51,792 nucleotides of DNA from an uncultured bacterium (lineage in GTDB: Bacteria > Chloroflexota > Anaerolineae > J036 > Brachytrichaceae): positions 1-51,792 of the forward strand of contig CAIQQO010000396.1 of NCBI GenBank assembly GCA_903873965.1, read 5' to 3'. Every line of letters begins with the position of its first letter. Position 1 is the first letter of the stretch. A program made the translations under genes and the position numbers. A model generated the notes under the pieces. The model saw only the letters and a list, made by a program, of their open reading frames with translations, was not told the origin of the DNA and did no database searches. Positions 45,184 through 51,792 of this stretch are shown in pieces.

Positions 45184-46653
45184 ATGACCCCATCGCCTAT
45201 ACTTCAACACGGCGTCAGAAAGCTACGTGACGCCATACTCGAATCACCACACGCACGACTCGTGCTGCTCATGCTGGTATGTCTGGTTGCGGGTGTCAGT
45301 GTCGGCGCTGCCGCATCACTGGTGAATCCTTTGCTTCTCCTCGCGGTTGTACCAGTTCTCAGTGTGATGGTTTGGGCATTGCGCAATGACGAACGGGCTT
45401 TGTGGCTCATGATCGTGATTATCGGGCTATTGCCGCGATTTGCTGCGCCTGTCAAGTTAGGTGTAACGCCAACATTTCTGGATCTGGCGCTGATCCTGCT
45501 TGCACTAACGTGGATGTTCAGCGTATCAAAACAACCTCTGCGACTAGCTGATGTTCCGATAGCCCTGCCGTTACTCAGTCTTGTGGTTGTAGCCGTTGTG
45601 ACATTTGTTGTCGGATTGCCAAATGGAACTTTGACACCGCTGGTACTGCGACGTTTCGTTGAATTGTTGTTAAGTTTGATGATGGTTTTTATTCTGGTCG
45701 CGATGTTGCGAGATCGCACGACACTGTTTAGGGCAGTCCGTGTGCTGATCATTGTTGGCGGTGTTTCTGCACTCACCGGGATCCTACTATACGTCATTCA
45801 GGATAATCTTGCCATTCAATTGCTTTCAGCACTGCGCCCTTTCGGATACCCAACCGGCCCGGACGTTCTGCGCTTTATCCTCGATGATCCCGCACAAATG
45901 CAGCGCGCTACGGGACTATGGATTGATCCCAACGCGTTTGGCGGGTACTTGCTGGTGACAGGATGCCTGACAGTACCTCAACTGTTTACTCCAAAACCCG
46001 TCTTGCCACGATTACTGGTGTTTGGTGTTCTGGCCGCTGTTGGCCTTGCGCTCGTTCTCACTGTATCTCGCGGCGCTATGCTAGGATTTCTGGTCGTGGC
46101 AATGGCGTTGGGTGTATTACGCTACCGACGCCTGCTGGTGCTGGTTTGCATTGTTGTCGCGTTGGCGCTCATACTTCCGCAAACGCGAAGCCTTATATCT
46201 CATTTTGCTGAAGGCTTTGCCGGCCAGGACCTTGCTACCCAGATGCGACTTGGCGAGTACAAAGATGCATTTCGACTCATAGAGCGATATCCCTTGCTCG
46301 GAGTTGGATTTGCCGACACCCCTGATGTCGATCTGTATATCGGCGTGTCTTCCATGTACTTGCTCATTGCGCAGCAAATGGGCTTGCTTGGTGTCGGTGC
46401 ATTCCTGTCAACGATCAGCATTCTTTATCACAGCGCTTTGAGAGTGCGCAAGTCAATCTGGCCAGATGAGGCAATGAGCGCAGTATGGCTAGGGGCGTTT
46501 GGCGCCATTACAGGAGCATTGATCAGCGGCATCTTCGACCATTACTTCTTTAACATCGACTTTCATAACTCCGTTATGCTGTTTTGGTTGATGGTGGCTA
46601 TCGCCATCGGAAGTCAACAAGATGCTGCTAAAATCGACCCCTATGGATATTAG
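45184..46653 (+). CDS. O-antigen ligase (WaaL/Wzy-like) family membrane protein
   Basis: A 489-residue polytopic protein with about 10-12 membrane helices. A large external loop lies at about 205-250 (with QMQRATGLWIDPNAFGGY) and the second loop at about 340-390 (RLGEYKDAFRLIERYPLLGVGFADT), the layout of the Wzy_C family. These enzymes join or polymerise glycan units on the outer face of the membrane; the substrate here is unknown, and an O-antigen in the strict sense is not implied. It precedes the STAS gene and overlaps it by 11 nt. Confidence 0.85.
   Translation: MTPSPILQHGVRKLRDAILESPHARLVLLMLVCLVAGVSVGAAASLVNPLLLLAVVPVLSVMVWALRNDERALWLMIVIIGLLPRFAAPVKLGVTPTFLDLALILLALTWMFSVSKQPLRLADVPIALPLLSLVVVAVVTFVVGLPNGTLTPLVLRRFVELLLSLMMVFILVAMLRDRTTLFRAVRVLIIVGGVSALTGILLYVIQDNLAIQLLSALRPFGYPTGPDVLRFILDDPAQMQRATGLWIDPNAFGGYLLVTGCLTVPQLFTPKPVLPRLLVFGVLAAVGLALVLTVSRGAMLGFLVVAMALGVLRYRRLLVLVCIVVALALILPQTRSLISHFAEGFAGQDLATQMRLGEYKDAFRLIERYPLLGVGFADTPDVDLYIGVSSMYLLIAQQMGLLGVGAFLSTISILYHSALRVRKSIWPDEAMSAVWLGAFGAITGALISGIFDHYFFNIDFHNSVMLFWLMVAIAIGSQQDAAKIDPYGY
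46629..46634 (+). promoter_or_regulatory. -10-like element 8 nt upstream of the first STAS gene
   Basis: TAAAAT (46629-46634), then CGACCCCT and ATG 46643, inside the end of the O-antigen-ligase-like gene. The context matches that at 8937-8952. It may allow separate leaderless transcription of the partner-switch genes. Confidence 0.3.
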
Positions 46654-46975
46654 CGTAAAGCCCTTAAGGCAAGTCGATATAGTTAGTGTCTCTGGTCGGA
46701 TAGACAGCGCAACGGCGTCTGAATTCGATAATGCACTGAAAGGATTACTCGAACGCGGACGTAAGAGGATTGTGTTGGATTACACCAAGCTCGATTACAT
46801 CAGCAGCGCCGGGCTTCGGGCCATGCTGTCCGGTTTGAAAGCCGCGAAAAACGGAGGAGGCAACGTGGTACTCGTCAATGTCAATACACGCATTGCCGAT
46901 ACGTTGAATCTGGTGGGTTTTCATTCCTTATTCCTTCAATTCACCGATCTCGTCGATGCAGTGGATTCATTCTAA
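46643..46975 (+). CDS. STAS-domain anti-sigma-factor antagonist
   Basis: A 110-residue SpoIIAA/RsbV-like STAS protein that, unphosphorylated, binds and inhibits its partner kinase. VSGRIDSATASEF opens the fold; the phospho-site is probably Ser55 in YISSAGLRA. ATG 46643 was chosen over 46622 because the domain begins with MDISVKPL. The stop overlaps the ATG of the kinase gene (TAATG). Confidence 0.88.
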   Translation: MDISVKPLRQVDIVSVSGRIDSATASEFDNALKGLLERGRKRIVLDYTKLDYISSAGLRAMLSGLKAAKNGGGNVVLVNVNTRIADTLNLVGFHSLFLQFTDLVDAVDSF

Positions 46976-47394
46976 TGTCGATAAAGCGCCAATTAGTTGT
47001 GCCAGCTAAGCACGATCAGTTGGCAAAACTGGCATTATTCGTCGCTACAGGCGCCGAGGAAGTCGGATTTGACGACGGTGAGGTCAACCGTATTGAGTTG
47101 GCTGTCGATGAAGCATGCTCCAATATTATCGATCATGCCTATGCCGGCTCAGTAGGGTACATCCAACTAGAAATTGAAATCGAGCCTGACCGGTCATTGA
47201 CGATTGTTCTACTGGATCAAGGGCAACCGTTTAATCCGGAGTCGGTTCCAGTATTCGAACCTTGTCAGTCACTCGATCAGATGCGCATTGGTGGGCTGGG
47301 TCTTCATCTGATGCGCCAGGCGATGGATGATGTGTGTTTTGAGTTTGGCGTACCAGGTATGGGAAATCGTTTGACAATGGTCAAGAACTTATGA
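46975..47394 (+). CDS. RsbW-like anti-sigma-factor serine kinase
   Basis: A 139-residue GHKL-fold ATP-binding protein, which phosphorylates STAS partners and may sequester a sigma factor. N-box ELAVDEACSNIIDHAY (41-56), G1 box DQGQPFNP (81-88) and G2 region IGGLGLHLM (105-113) are present. It overlaps the upstream STAS stop and its own TGA overlaps the next ATG (ATGA), so the three genes are tightly coupled. No sigma factor or PP2C phosphatase is adjacent. Confidence 0.88.
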   Translation: MSIKRQLVVPAKHDQLAKLALFVATGAEEVGFDDGEVNRIELAVDEACSNIIDHAYAGSVGYIQLEIEIEPDRSLTIVLLDQGQPFNPESVPVFEPCQSLDQMRIGGLGLHLMRQAMDDVCFEFGVPGMGNRLTMVKNL

Positions 47395-47780
47395 GTGCAA
47401 CGCTTACTGTAAACGAGACCAGTATTACGCCAGAAGTTGGCGTCGGCAAGATTGTGCGCAAGCCTATTCCCATCCTGGCTGTTGCGGGGAGACTGGATGC
47501 GAGTACGGTTAATGTACTTGAGCGTGCGTTGATGCGTTCCTTACTGCAAGGGGCAAAAGTAATCATTATTGACGCAGGCGAGATTACATATATTTCCAGC
47601 AGTGGACTGCGTGTATTACTCACGGCCCGTCGCCAGGTGCGCGAGAGAGGCGGCGATATCATACTGTGCACACTATCACCAAATGTGCGTGATGTCATGG
47701 ATATGGTTGGGTTTACAGCATTGTTCACGGTGTTTAATACACGCGAAGAATCACTTACCGCCGCATTGGGTGTAGTATAG
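47391..47780 (+). CDS. Second STAS-domain anti-sigma-factor antagonist
   Basis: A 129-residue STAS protein with a longer N-terminus (first 20 residues polar). The phospho-site is probably Ser70 in YISSSGLRVLL. It differs clearly in sequence from the first STAS protein, so the kinase could have two non-equivalent partners. Overlaps the kinase gene by 4 nt. Confidence 0.88.
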   Translation: MSATLTVNETSITPEVGVGKIVRKPIPILAVAGRLDASTVNVLERALMRSLLQGAKVIIIDAGEITYISSSGLRVLLTARRQVRERGGDIILCTLSPNVRDVMDMVGFTALFTVFNTREESLTAALGVV

Positions 47781-47806
47781 ACACTGTGAGTTTTCAAGGT
47801 GTTTTT
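47781..47806 (+). terminator. Weak terminator-like element after the partner-switch operon
   Basis: A poor hairpin (CAC/GTG plus TGA/TCA with bulges) is followed by TTTTT at 47802-47806, directly after the STAS stop. Stem stability is low. Confidence 0.3.
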
Positions 47807-47835
47807 GTCAGGTGGAACTGGATTAAAAATAGCCT

Positions 47836-47863
47836 TTGACAAATCGTAGTAAATAGATATAAT
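47836..47863 (+). promoter_or_regulatory. Strong housekeeping promoter of the str operon
   Basis: A perfect TTGACA (47836-47841), 16-nt spacer and a perfect TATAAT (47858-47863): the best sigma-70-type promoter in the window, fitting high ribosomal expression. The leader to rpsL is about 135 nt. Confidence 0.85.
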
Positions 47864-47889
47864 TTACGGGCTAAACGCTCTAACTCGGA

Positions 47890-47967
47890 TTCTTGAGCAG
47901 GCGCTGGTGCGCCAAGCAAGAATTGTATAAAGCGAAGAGGCTACAGCATAAAATCTGTAGCCTCTTC
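47890..47967 (+). promoter_or_regulatory. Structured leader of the str operon: two hairpins
   Basis: Hairpin 1: TTCTTG/CAAGAA outer (47890-47895, 47917-47922) with GGCGC/GCGCC inner (47900-47904, 47909-47913). Hairpin 2: a perfect 13-bp stem (47934-47946 with 47955-47967), loop CATAAAAT. A T7 run near 47988-47994 lies about 20 nt past hairpin 2, so classical attenuation is not obvious. A processing or autoregulatory site is possible. Confidence 0.6.
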
Positions 47968-48006
47968 TGTCGCCTGTAAGCAAGTGATTTTTTTAAGAGA
48001 GAGAAC

Positions 48007-48453
48007 ATGCCGACAATTAATCAGCTGGTTCGCAAAGGCCGCAAACCAAAGCCGTCATACAGTAAGGCGCCGCAGTTGCAGTTCACAACCAACTCTCTGC
48101 AGGGTGGTAGGCGGACAACGCAACCCGGTGGCGCACCTCAGAAACGAGGTGTATGCACGGTTGTCAAAACAGTCACACCCAAAAAACCGAACTCAGCATT
48201 ACGCAAAGTGGCACGCGTACGCTTGACCAACGGGGCAGAAGTCAGTGCCTATATACCTGGTGAAGGTCACAAGCTGCAGGAGCACTCAGTGGTGCTCGTT
48301 CGCGGTGGCCGCGTAAAAGACTTGCCCGGCGTTCGCTATCACATCGTGCGTGGCACTTTGGATGCGGATGGTGTAGAGAAGCGCAGCCAGGGGCGCTCAA
48401 AGTATGGTGTTAAGCGAGCCAAGAAGGGCGCTGTTGCCAAGGGCAAGAAGTAA
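48007..48453 (+). CDS. rpsL: 30S ribosomal protein S12
   Basis: A 148-residue decoding-centre protein. It begins [13 protein letters not shown] and keeps [23 protein letters not shown] and the loop [23 protein letters not shown], the streptomycin-sensitivity region. About a dozen extra residues lie between SKAPQLQ (19-25) and QKRGVC (45-50), and the Lys-rich C-terminal tail is longer than in E. coli (124 residues). First gene of the str operon; AGAGAGAGA serves as ribosome-binding site. Confidence 0.97.
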   Translation: MPTINQLVRKGRKPKPSYSKAPQLQFTTNSLQGGRRTTQPGGAPQKRGVCTVVKTVTPKKPNSALRKVARVRLTNGAEVSAYIPGEGHKLQEHSVVLVRGGRVKDLPGVRYHIVRGTLDADGVEKRSQGRSKYGVKRAKKGAVAKGKK

Positions 48454-48468
48454 ATTGACAGATCAACT

Positions 48469-48495
48469 GCGTCACTTCCAGGTGAAGTGAGACGC
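48469..48495 (+). promoter_or_regulatory. Intercistronic hairpin between rpsL and rpsG
   Basis: GCGTC-ACTTC (48469-48478) pairs with GAAGT-GA-GACGC (48484-48495): a 10-bp stem with a 2-nt bulge and loop CAGGT, in the rpsL-rpsG gap where E. coli S7 binds its own mRNA. It ends 25 nt before the rpsG ATG. Confidence 0.45.
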
Positions 48496-48520
48496 GGTTG
48501 GTGACTGATGAGGATTTGAT

Positions 48521-48991
48521 ATGCCAAGACGATATCGGCCTGAAAAGCGTGAAGTTGAGCCAGATTTGCAATACAAGAGCCAGGTGGTTCAACGATTGAT
48601 TAACCGCATGATGCAGAGCGGCAAGAAGAGTACTGCTCAGCGGGTGGTATATAAGGCTTTTGAACTAGCTGCAGAGCGCTCACAGAAGCCAGCTCTTCAG
48701 GTATTTGAAGAAGCGATGACGAATCTGCGGCCTGCGATCGAAGTAAAACCTCGACGCGTTGGCGGCGCAACGTTGCAGGTGCCGGTGGAAGTGAACCCAT
48801 TCCGACAAGAGAGCTTAGCGATGCGCTGGCTGCTCGCAGAAGCGCGCAAGCGCTCTGGCAAATCGATGGCTGAGAAGCTTGCCGCGGAACTGGTCGATGC
48901 TTCGTCCAATAACGGTGCAGCAATTAAGAAGCGTGAAGAAACGCACAAGATGGCGGAGGCCAACCGTGCCTTTGCCCATTTCAGGTGGTAA
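48521..48991 (+). CDS. rpsG: 30S ribosomal protein S7
   Basis: A 156-residue primary assembly protein of the 30S head. MPRRYRPEKREVEPD, NRMMQSGKKSTAQRVVYKAFE, PRRVGGATLQVPVEV and ANRAFAHFRW are the expected blocks. GAGGAT lies 7 nt before the ATG. Second gene of the str operon. Confidence 0.97.
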   Translation: MPRRYRPEKREVEPDLQYKSQVVQRLINRMMQSGKKSTAQRVVYKAFELAAERSQKPALQVFEEAMTNLRPAIEVKPRRVGGATLQVPVEVNPFRQESLAMRWLLAEARKRSGKSMAEKLAAELVDASSNNGAAIKKREETHKMAEANRAFAHFRW

Positions 48992-49060
48992 AAAAGTAGC
49001 TGGCTGCCGACATGAGCCTTATGGGGCTTCAAGTTGGTTACCGACTACACGGTGAATGAG

Positions 49061-51160
49061 ATGCCGAAGGAATATTCAATTGATAAGGTGCGCAATATCG
49101 GTGTTATTGCGCATATTGATGCGGGCAAGACGACTACGTCTGAGCGTATCCTTTATTACACTGGACGCACCTATAAGATTGGTGAGGTGCACGAAGGCGC
49201 TGCCACCATGGACTATATGGTGCAGGAACAGGAACGCGGCATCACAATCACCGCAGCCGCTACGACTTGCTACTGGCGAGATATTCAGATTAACTTGATC
49301 GACACTCCTGGTCACATCGACTTTACGGTCGAAGTGCAGCGCAGTTTGCGCGTGCTTGACGGTGGTGTCGTGGTTTTTGACGCTGTCGCAGGTGTTGAAC
49401 CGCAATCTGAAACAGTATGGCGCCAGGCTGACAAGTACGGCGTGCCTCGCATTTGTTTTGTAAATAAAATGGATCGCGTGGGTGCTAGCATGGAGCGCAC
49501 GGTCGACATGATCGTGGAACGCCTCGGCGCCAAACCGTTGGTGATGAATCTCCCCGTTGGCCTTGAGTCAGACTTCGCTGGTGTAATCGATCTGCTGAAT
49601 ATGCAGTTCGTCACTTTCAGCGGAGAGAAAGGTGAGACCGTCAACACTGCGGCGATTCCAGAGAAATATGTTGACGCCGCCAATCAGGCGCGCGAAAAGA
49701 TGATCGAAACGGCTGCAGAAGTTGACGATAACCTGCTTGAGAAGTACTTGGCTGGCGTGACGCCATCCATTGATGAATTGAAAGCCGCCATTAGAAAAGG
49801 TACGCTTTCACAGCATTACTTCCCAGTCTTCTGTGGTTCTGCCTTGAAGAATCGTGGCGTGCAGCTAGTACTCGATGCCGTTTCAGATTATTTGCCATCT
49901 CCGTTGGATGTGAAACCCCTCGTGGCTATCGATCCAAAATCCGGAGAGGAAGTTACCCGACACCCGGATCCGAAAGAGCCATTTTCTGCCTTGGTCTTCA
50001 AAGTGATCAACGATCCCACAGGCATGGGCAAGATGGCATTCTTCCGCGTCTATTCTGGAACTGTGAATCAGGGCGACACTGTGTTCAACCCCGGCAAGGG
50101 GCGTCAGGAACGCATGACCCGCCTGTATCGCATGCATGCGAACAAGCGCGAAGCTATTCCAGAAATCAGCGCGGGTCACATTGGGGTTACTTTGGGCCTA
50201 AAGGAAAGTATGACCGGCGATACACTCTGTGATCTTCAGTCACAGGTAACGCTTGAGAATATTTCCTTCCCTGATCCAGTTGTGAAACTGGCCATTGAGC
50301 CCAAAACTGTGACTGATCAGGACAAGATGGGTCGCGCCCTTCGCTCCCTGTCAGATGAAGATCCGACGTTGCATGTTGCCTCTGATGAAGAGACTGGACA
50401 GACAACACTGGCTGGAATGGGCGAGTTGCATCTGGATGTGATTGTCGATCGCATGAAGCGCGAGTATGGCGTTGAAGTTCGCGTTGGCAAGCCCAGTGTG
50501 GCTTATCGCGAGACGATCACTCGCCCAGCGCATGCTAGACACCGTTTCGTTCGGCAGTCCGGCGGTAAAGGTCAGTATGGTGATGTAGAGTTAGAAGTCG
50601 AACCCGCAGAAAAGGGACTTGGCTTTGTATTCGAGAATAAGATTGTCGGCGGTACTATTCCTAAGGAATACATCCCGGCAGTTGAAAAAGGTATTCGCGA
50701 GACCTTGGATGGCGGCATTATTGCTGGTTATCCCATGGTCGATGTCAGAGTTAGACTCGTCGATGGTTCTTACCATGAAGTCGACTCCTCTGAAATGGCG
50801 TTTAAGATCGCTGGTTCTATGGCGATTAAGGACGCAGTTGCAAAGGCTGGCGGCATCATTCTTGAGCCAATGATGAAAGTCGAAGTGGTAGTGCCTGAAG
50901 ACTATACCGGCACCGTCGTGGGCGATTTGAACTCGCGACGCGGCATGATTGAAAGCCTCGAGAAGCGTGGTAATGCTCAGGCGGTTCGATCTCATATACC
51001 GCTTTCAGAAATGTTTGGATATGCCACGGACTTGAGAGGCATGACGCAGGGACGCGGAAACTTCGTGATGGAGTTTGCGTACTACTCTGAATTGCCACGC
51101 AACCTGGTTGATGAGTTGCTGCATGGTAAGAGCAACCCCAAGGACAGCAGTAAGAAGTAA
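49061..51160 (+). CDS. fusA: Translation elongation factor G
   Basis: A 699-residue translocase GTPase. P-loop [10 protein letters not shown] (about 17-26), switch region [23 protein letters not shown] and the domain IV loop ([14 protein letters not shown]) are all present. ATG 49061 was chosen because EF-G begins [14 protein letters not shown]-like and GGTGA lies just upstream; a TTG at 49034 would add nine residues. Third gene of the str operon. Confidence 0.96.
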   Translation: MPKEYSIDKVRNIGVIAHIDAGKTTTSERILYYTGRTYKIGEVHEGAATMDYMVQEQERGITITAAATTCYWRDIQINLIDTPGHIDFTVEVQRSLRVLDGGVVVFDAVAGVEPQSETVWRQADKYGVPRICFVNKMDRVGASMERTVDMIVERLGAKPLVMNLPVGLESDFAGVIDLLNMQFVTFSGEKGETVNTAAIPEKYVDAANQAREKMIETAAEVDDNLLEKYLAGVTPSIDELKAAIRKGTLSQHYFPVFCGSALKNRGVQLVLDAVSDYLPSPLDVKPLVAIDPKSGEEVTRHPDPKEPFSALVFKVINDPTGMGKMAFFRVYSGTVNQGDTVFNPGKGRQERMTRLYRMHANKREAIPEISAGHIGVTLGLKESMTGDTLCDLQSQVTLENISFPDPVVKLAIEPKTVTDQDKMGRALRSLSDEDPTLHVASDEETGQTTLAGMGELHLDVIVDRMKREYGVEVRVGKPSVAYRETITRPAHARHRFVRQSGGKGQYGDVELEVEPAEKGLGFVFENKIVGGTIPKEYIPAVEKGIRETLDGGIIAGYPMVDVRVRLVDGSYHEVDSSEMAFKIAGSMAIKDAVAKAGGIILEPMMKVEVVVPEDYTGTVVGDLNSRRGMIESLEKRGNAQAVRSHIPLSEMFGYATDLRGMTQGRGNFVMEFAYYSELPRNLVDELLHGKSNPKDSSKK

Positions 51161-51242
51161 ACGGTAATAATAAAAGCGTAAACAGCACCATGCATTTTAC
51201 GTTTCAAGAGTTTTGCACCAACCAATACGGGAGACAGTAGAG

Positions 51243-51792
51243 ATGGCAAAGGAGAAATACGTAAGGAGCAAGCCGCACGTCAACGTCGGCACTATTGGTC
51301 ATGTCGACCACGGTAAGACGACATTGACGGCCGCCATTACGAAGGTGCTGGCGATGCGCGGTGGCGCCAGCTTCATGGCCTACGATATGATCGATAAGGC
51401 GCCCGAAGAGAAGGCGCGCGGTATTACGATCTCGATCGCGCACGTGGAGTACGAGACTGAGAAGCGCCACTATGCGCACGTCGACATGCCCGGTCACCGC
51501 GACTATATCAAAAACATGATCACCGGTGCCGCGCAGGTTGACGGCGCTATCCTTGTTGTAAGCGCGCCTGACGGGCCCATGCCCCAGACGCGTGAGCACG
51601 TGTTGCTGGCCCGCCAGGTCGAAGTGCCGTCAATGGTCGTCTTCCTGAACAAGGTCGACATGATGGATGATGCGGAACTGCTCGAACTGGTCGAGATGGA
51701 ACTGCGCGAACTTCTGGACAAATACGGGTTCCCCGGAGATGCAACTCCCATCGTACGCGGCAGCGCGCTGGCGGCGTTGGAAAGCAAGTCGA
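51243..51792 (+). CDS. tuf: Translation elongation factor Tu, 3' end cut by the window edge
   Basis: The first 183 residues of EF-Tu, the GTPase that delivers aminoacyl-tRNA. P-loop GHVDHGKTT (19-27), switch I KARGITIS, then VDMPGHRDY (80-88) and FLNKVDMMD are clear. The G3 motif is unusual: Cys-Pro-Gly-His-Ala of most EF-Tus reads Met-Pro-Gly-His-Arg (82-86). The reading frame looks richer in G/C third positions than fusA. GGGAG lies upstream of ATG 51243; the gene follows fusA by 82 nt and belongs to the str operon. Confidence 0.95.
   Translation, partial: MAKEKYVRSKPHVNVGTIGHVDHGKTTLTAAITKVLAMRGGASFMAYDMIDKAPEEKARGITISIAHVEYETEKRHYAHVDMPGHRDYIKNMITGAAQVDGAILVVSAPDGPMPQTREHVLLARQVEVPSMVVFLNKVDMMDDAELLELVEMELRELLDKYGFPGDATPIVRGSALAALESKS

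Noticed and set aside
45204-45797. A 197-codon minus-strand frame inside the O-antigen-ligase-like gene
   Set aside because: A Ser/Thr/Arg-rich antisense shadow of a strongly hydrophobic membrane protein.

Overview
The window reads as a contiguous piece of a bacterial chromosome, most probably from the Chloroflexota (Anaerolineae-like). This is an inference from gene content and protein character: a TopA with an N-terminal DUF5679-type zinc module, an S12 with the lineage-type insertion, Thr/Pro/Ala-rich lipoprotein linkers, a DUF512 radical SAM protein, and many GTG/TTG starts. No insertion sequence, prophage, integron or CRISPR array was seen. Coding density is high, no gap reaches 300 bases, and both strands are used in short operons.

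Layout. 1-4228 (minus) is a very large sensor histidine kinase cut by the left edge: a degenerate receiver, about eight PAS domains, one GAF domain and the start of the HisKA domain. 4473-8891 holds carbohydrate-active and repair genes (an SH3b/TIM-barrel hydrolase, endonuclease III, a lone beta-sandwich protein, a GH20 hexosaminidase). 8988-12595 has a GT4 glycosyltransferase and topoisomerase I, followed by tRNA-Glu. 12776-16388 encodes surface or envelope proteins (DUF3048 and LysM lipoproteins, a lamin-tail-domain membrane protein) plus a phosphoribosyltransferase. 16617-17861 is the primary sigma factor. 17915-21010 (minus) is DsbB-cytochrome c fusion, PlsC acyltransferase and DUF512 protein. 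21179-25758 is a four-gene sugar-degradation cassette (GH127, PhyH dioxygenase, Hyi-type isomerase, alpha/beta hydrolase). 25845-28723 is a STAND NTPase divergent from a small membrane protein.

28829-33861 carries metK, yjbQ, a PHP phosphoesterase, an M42 aminopeptidase, an HD protein and a small Cys-rich protein. 34069-38290 carries a PduO-type adenosyltransferase and the pyruvate (or related 2-oxoacid) dehydrogenase E1alpha-E1beta-E2 operon; no E3 is present. 38389-41222 holds a CBS protein, a phosphodiester glycosidase lipoprotein, RsmD, a histidine phosphatase and a small membrane protein, followed by tRNA-Leu. 41515-45129 is the protein quality-control block tig-clpP-clpX. 45184-47780 is an O-antigen-ligase-like protein followed by a STAS / RsbW-like kinase / STAS partner-switch set. 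47836 to the right edge is the str operon: promoter, structured leader, rpsL, rpsG, fusA and a partial tuf.

Themes. Housekeeping genes dominate. The observations most worth a second look are a DsbB-type thiol oxidase fused to a c-type cytochrome, a 13-bp inverted repeat that can fold as a three-way junction directly upstream of clpP, a recurring pattern of -10-like hexamers 6-8 nt upstream of start codons that lack a Shine-Dalgarno sequence (probable leaderless mRNAs), the GH127/PhyH/isomerase/esterase cassette, and the STAND NTPase locus. No single locus is convincingly a new defence or mobile system. Several gene pairs share a stop, one base, then start arrangement, and this was used to choose starts.
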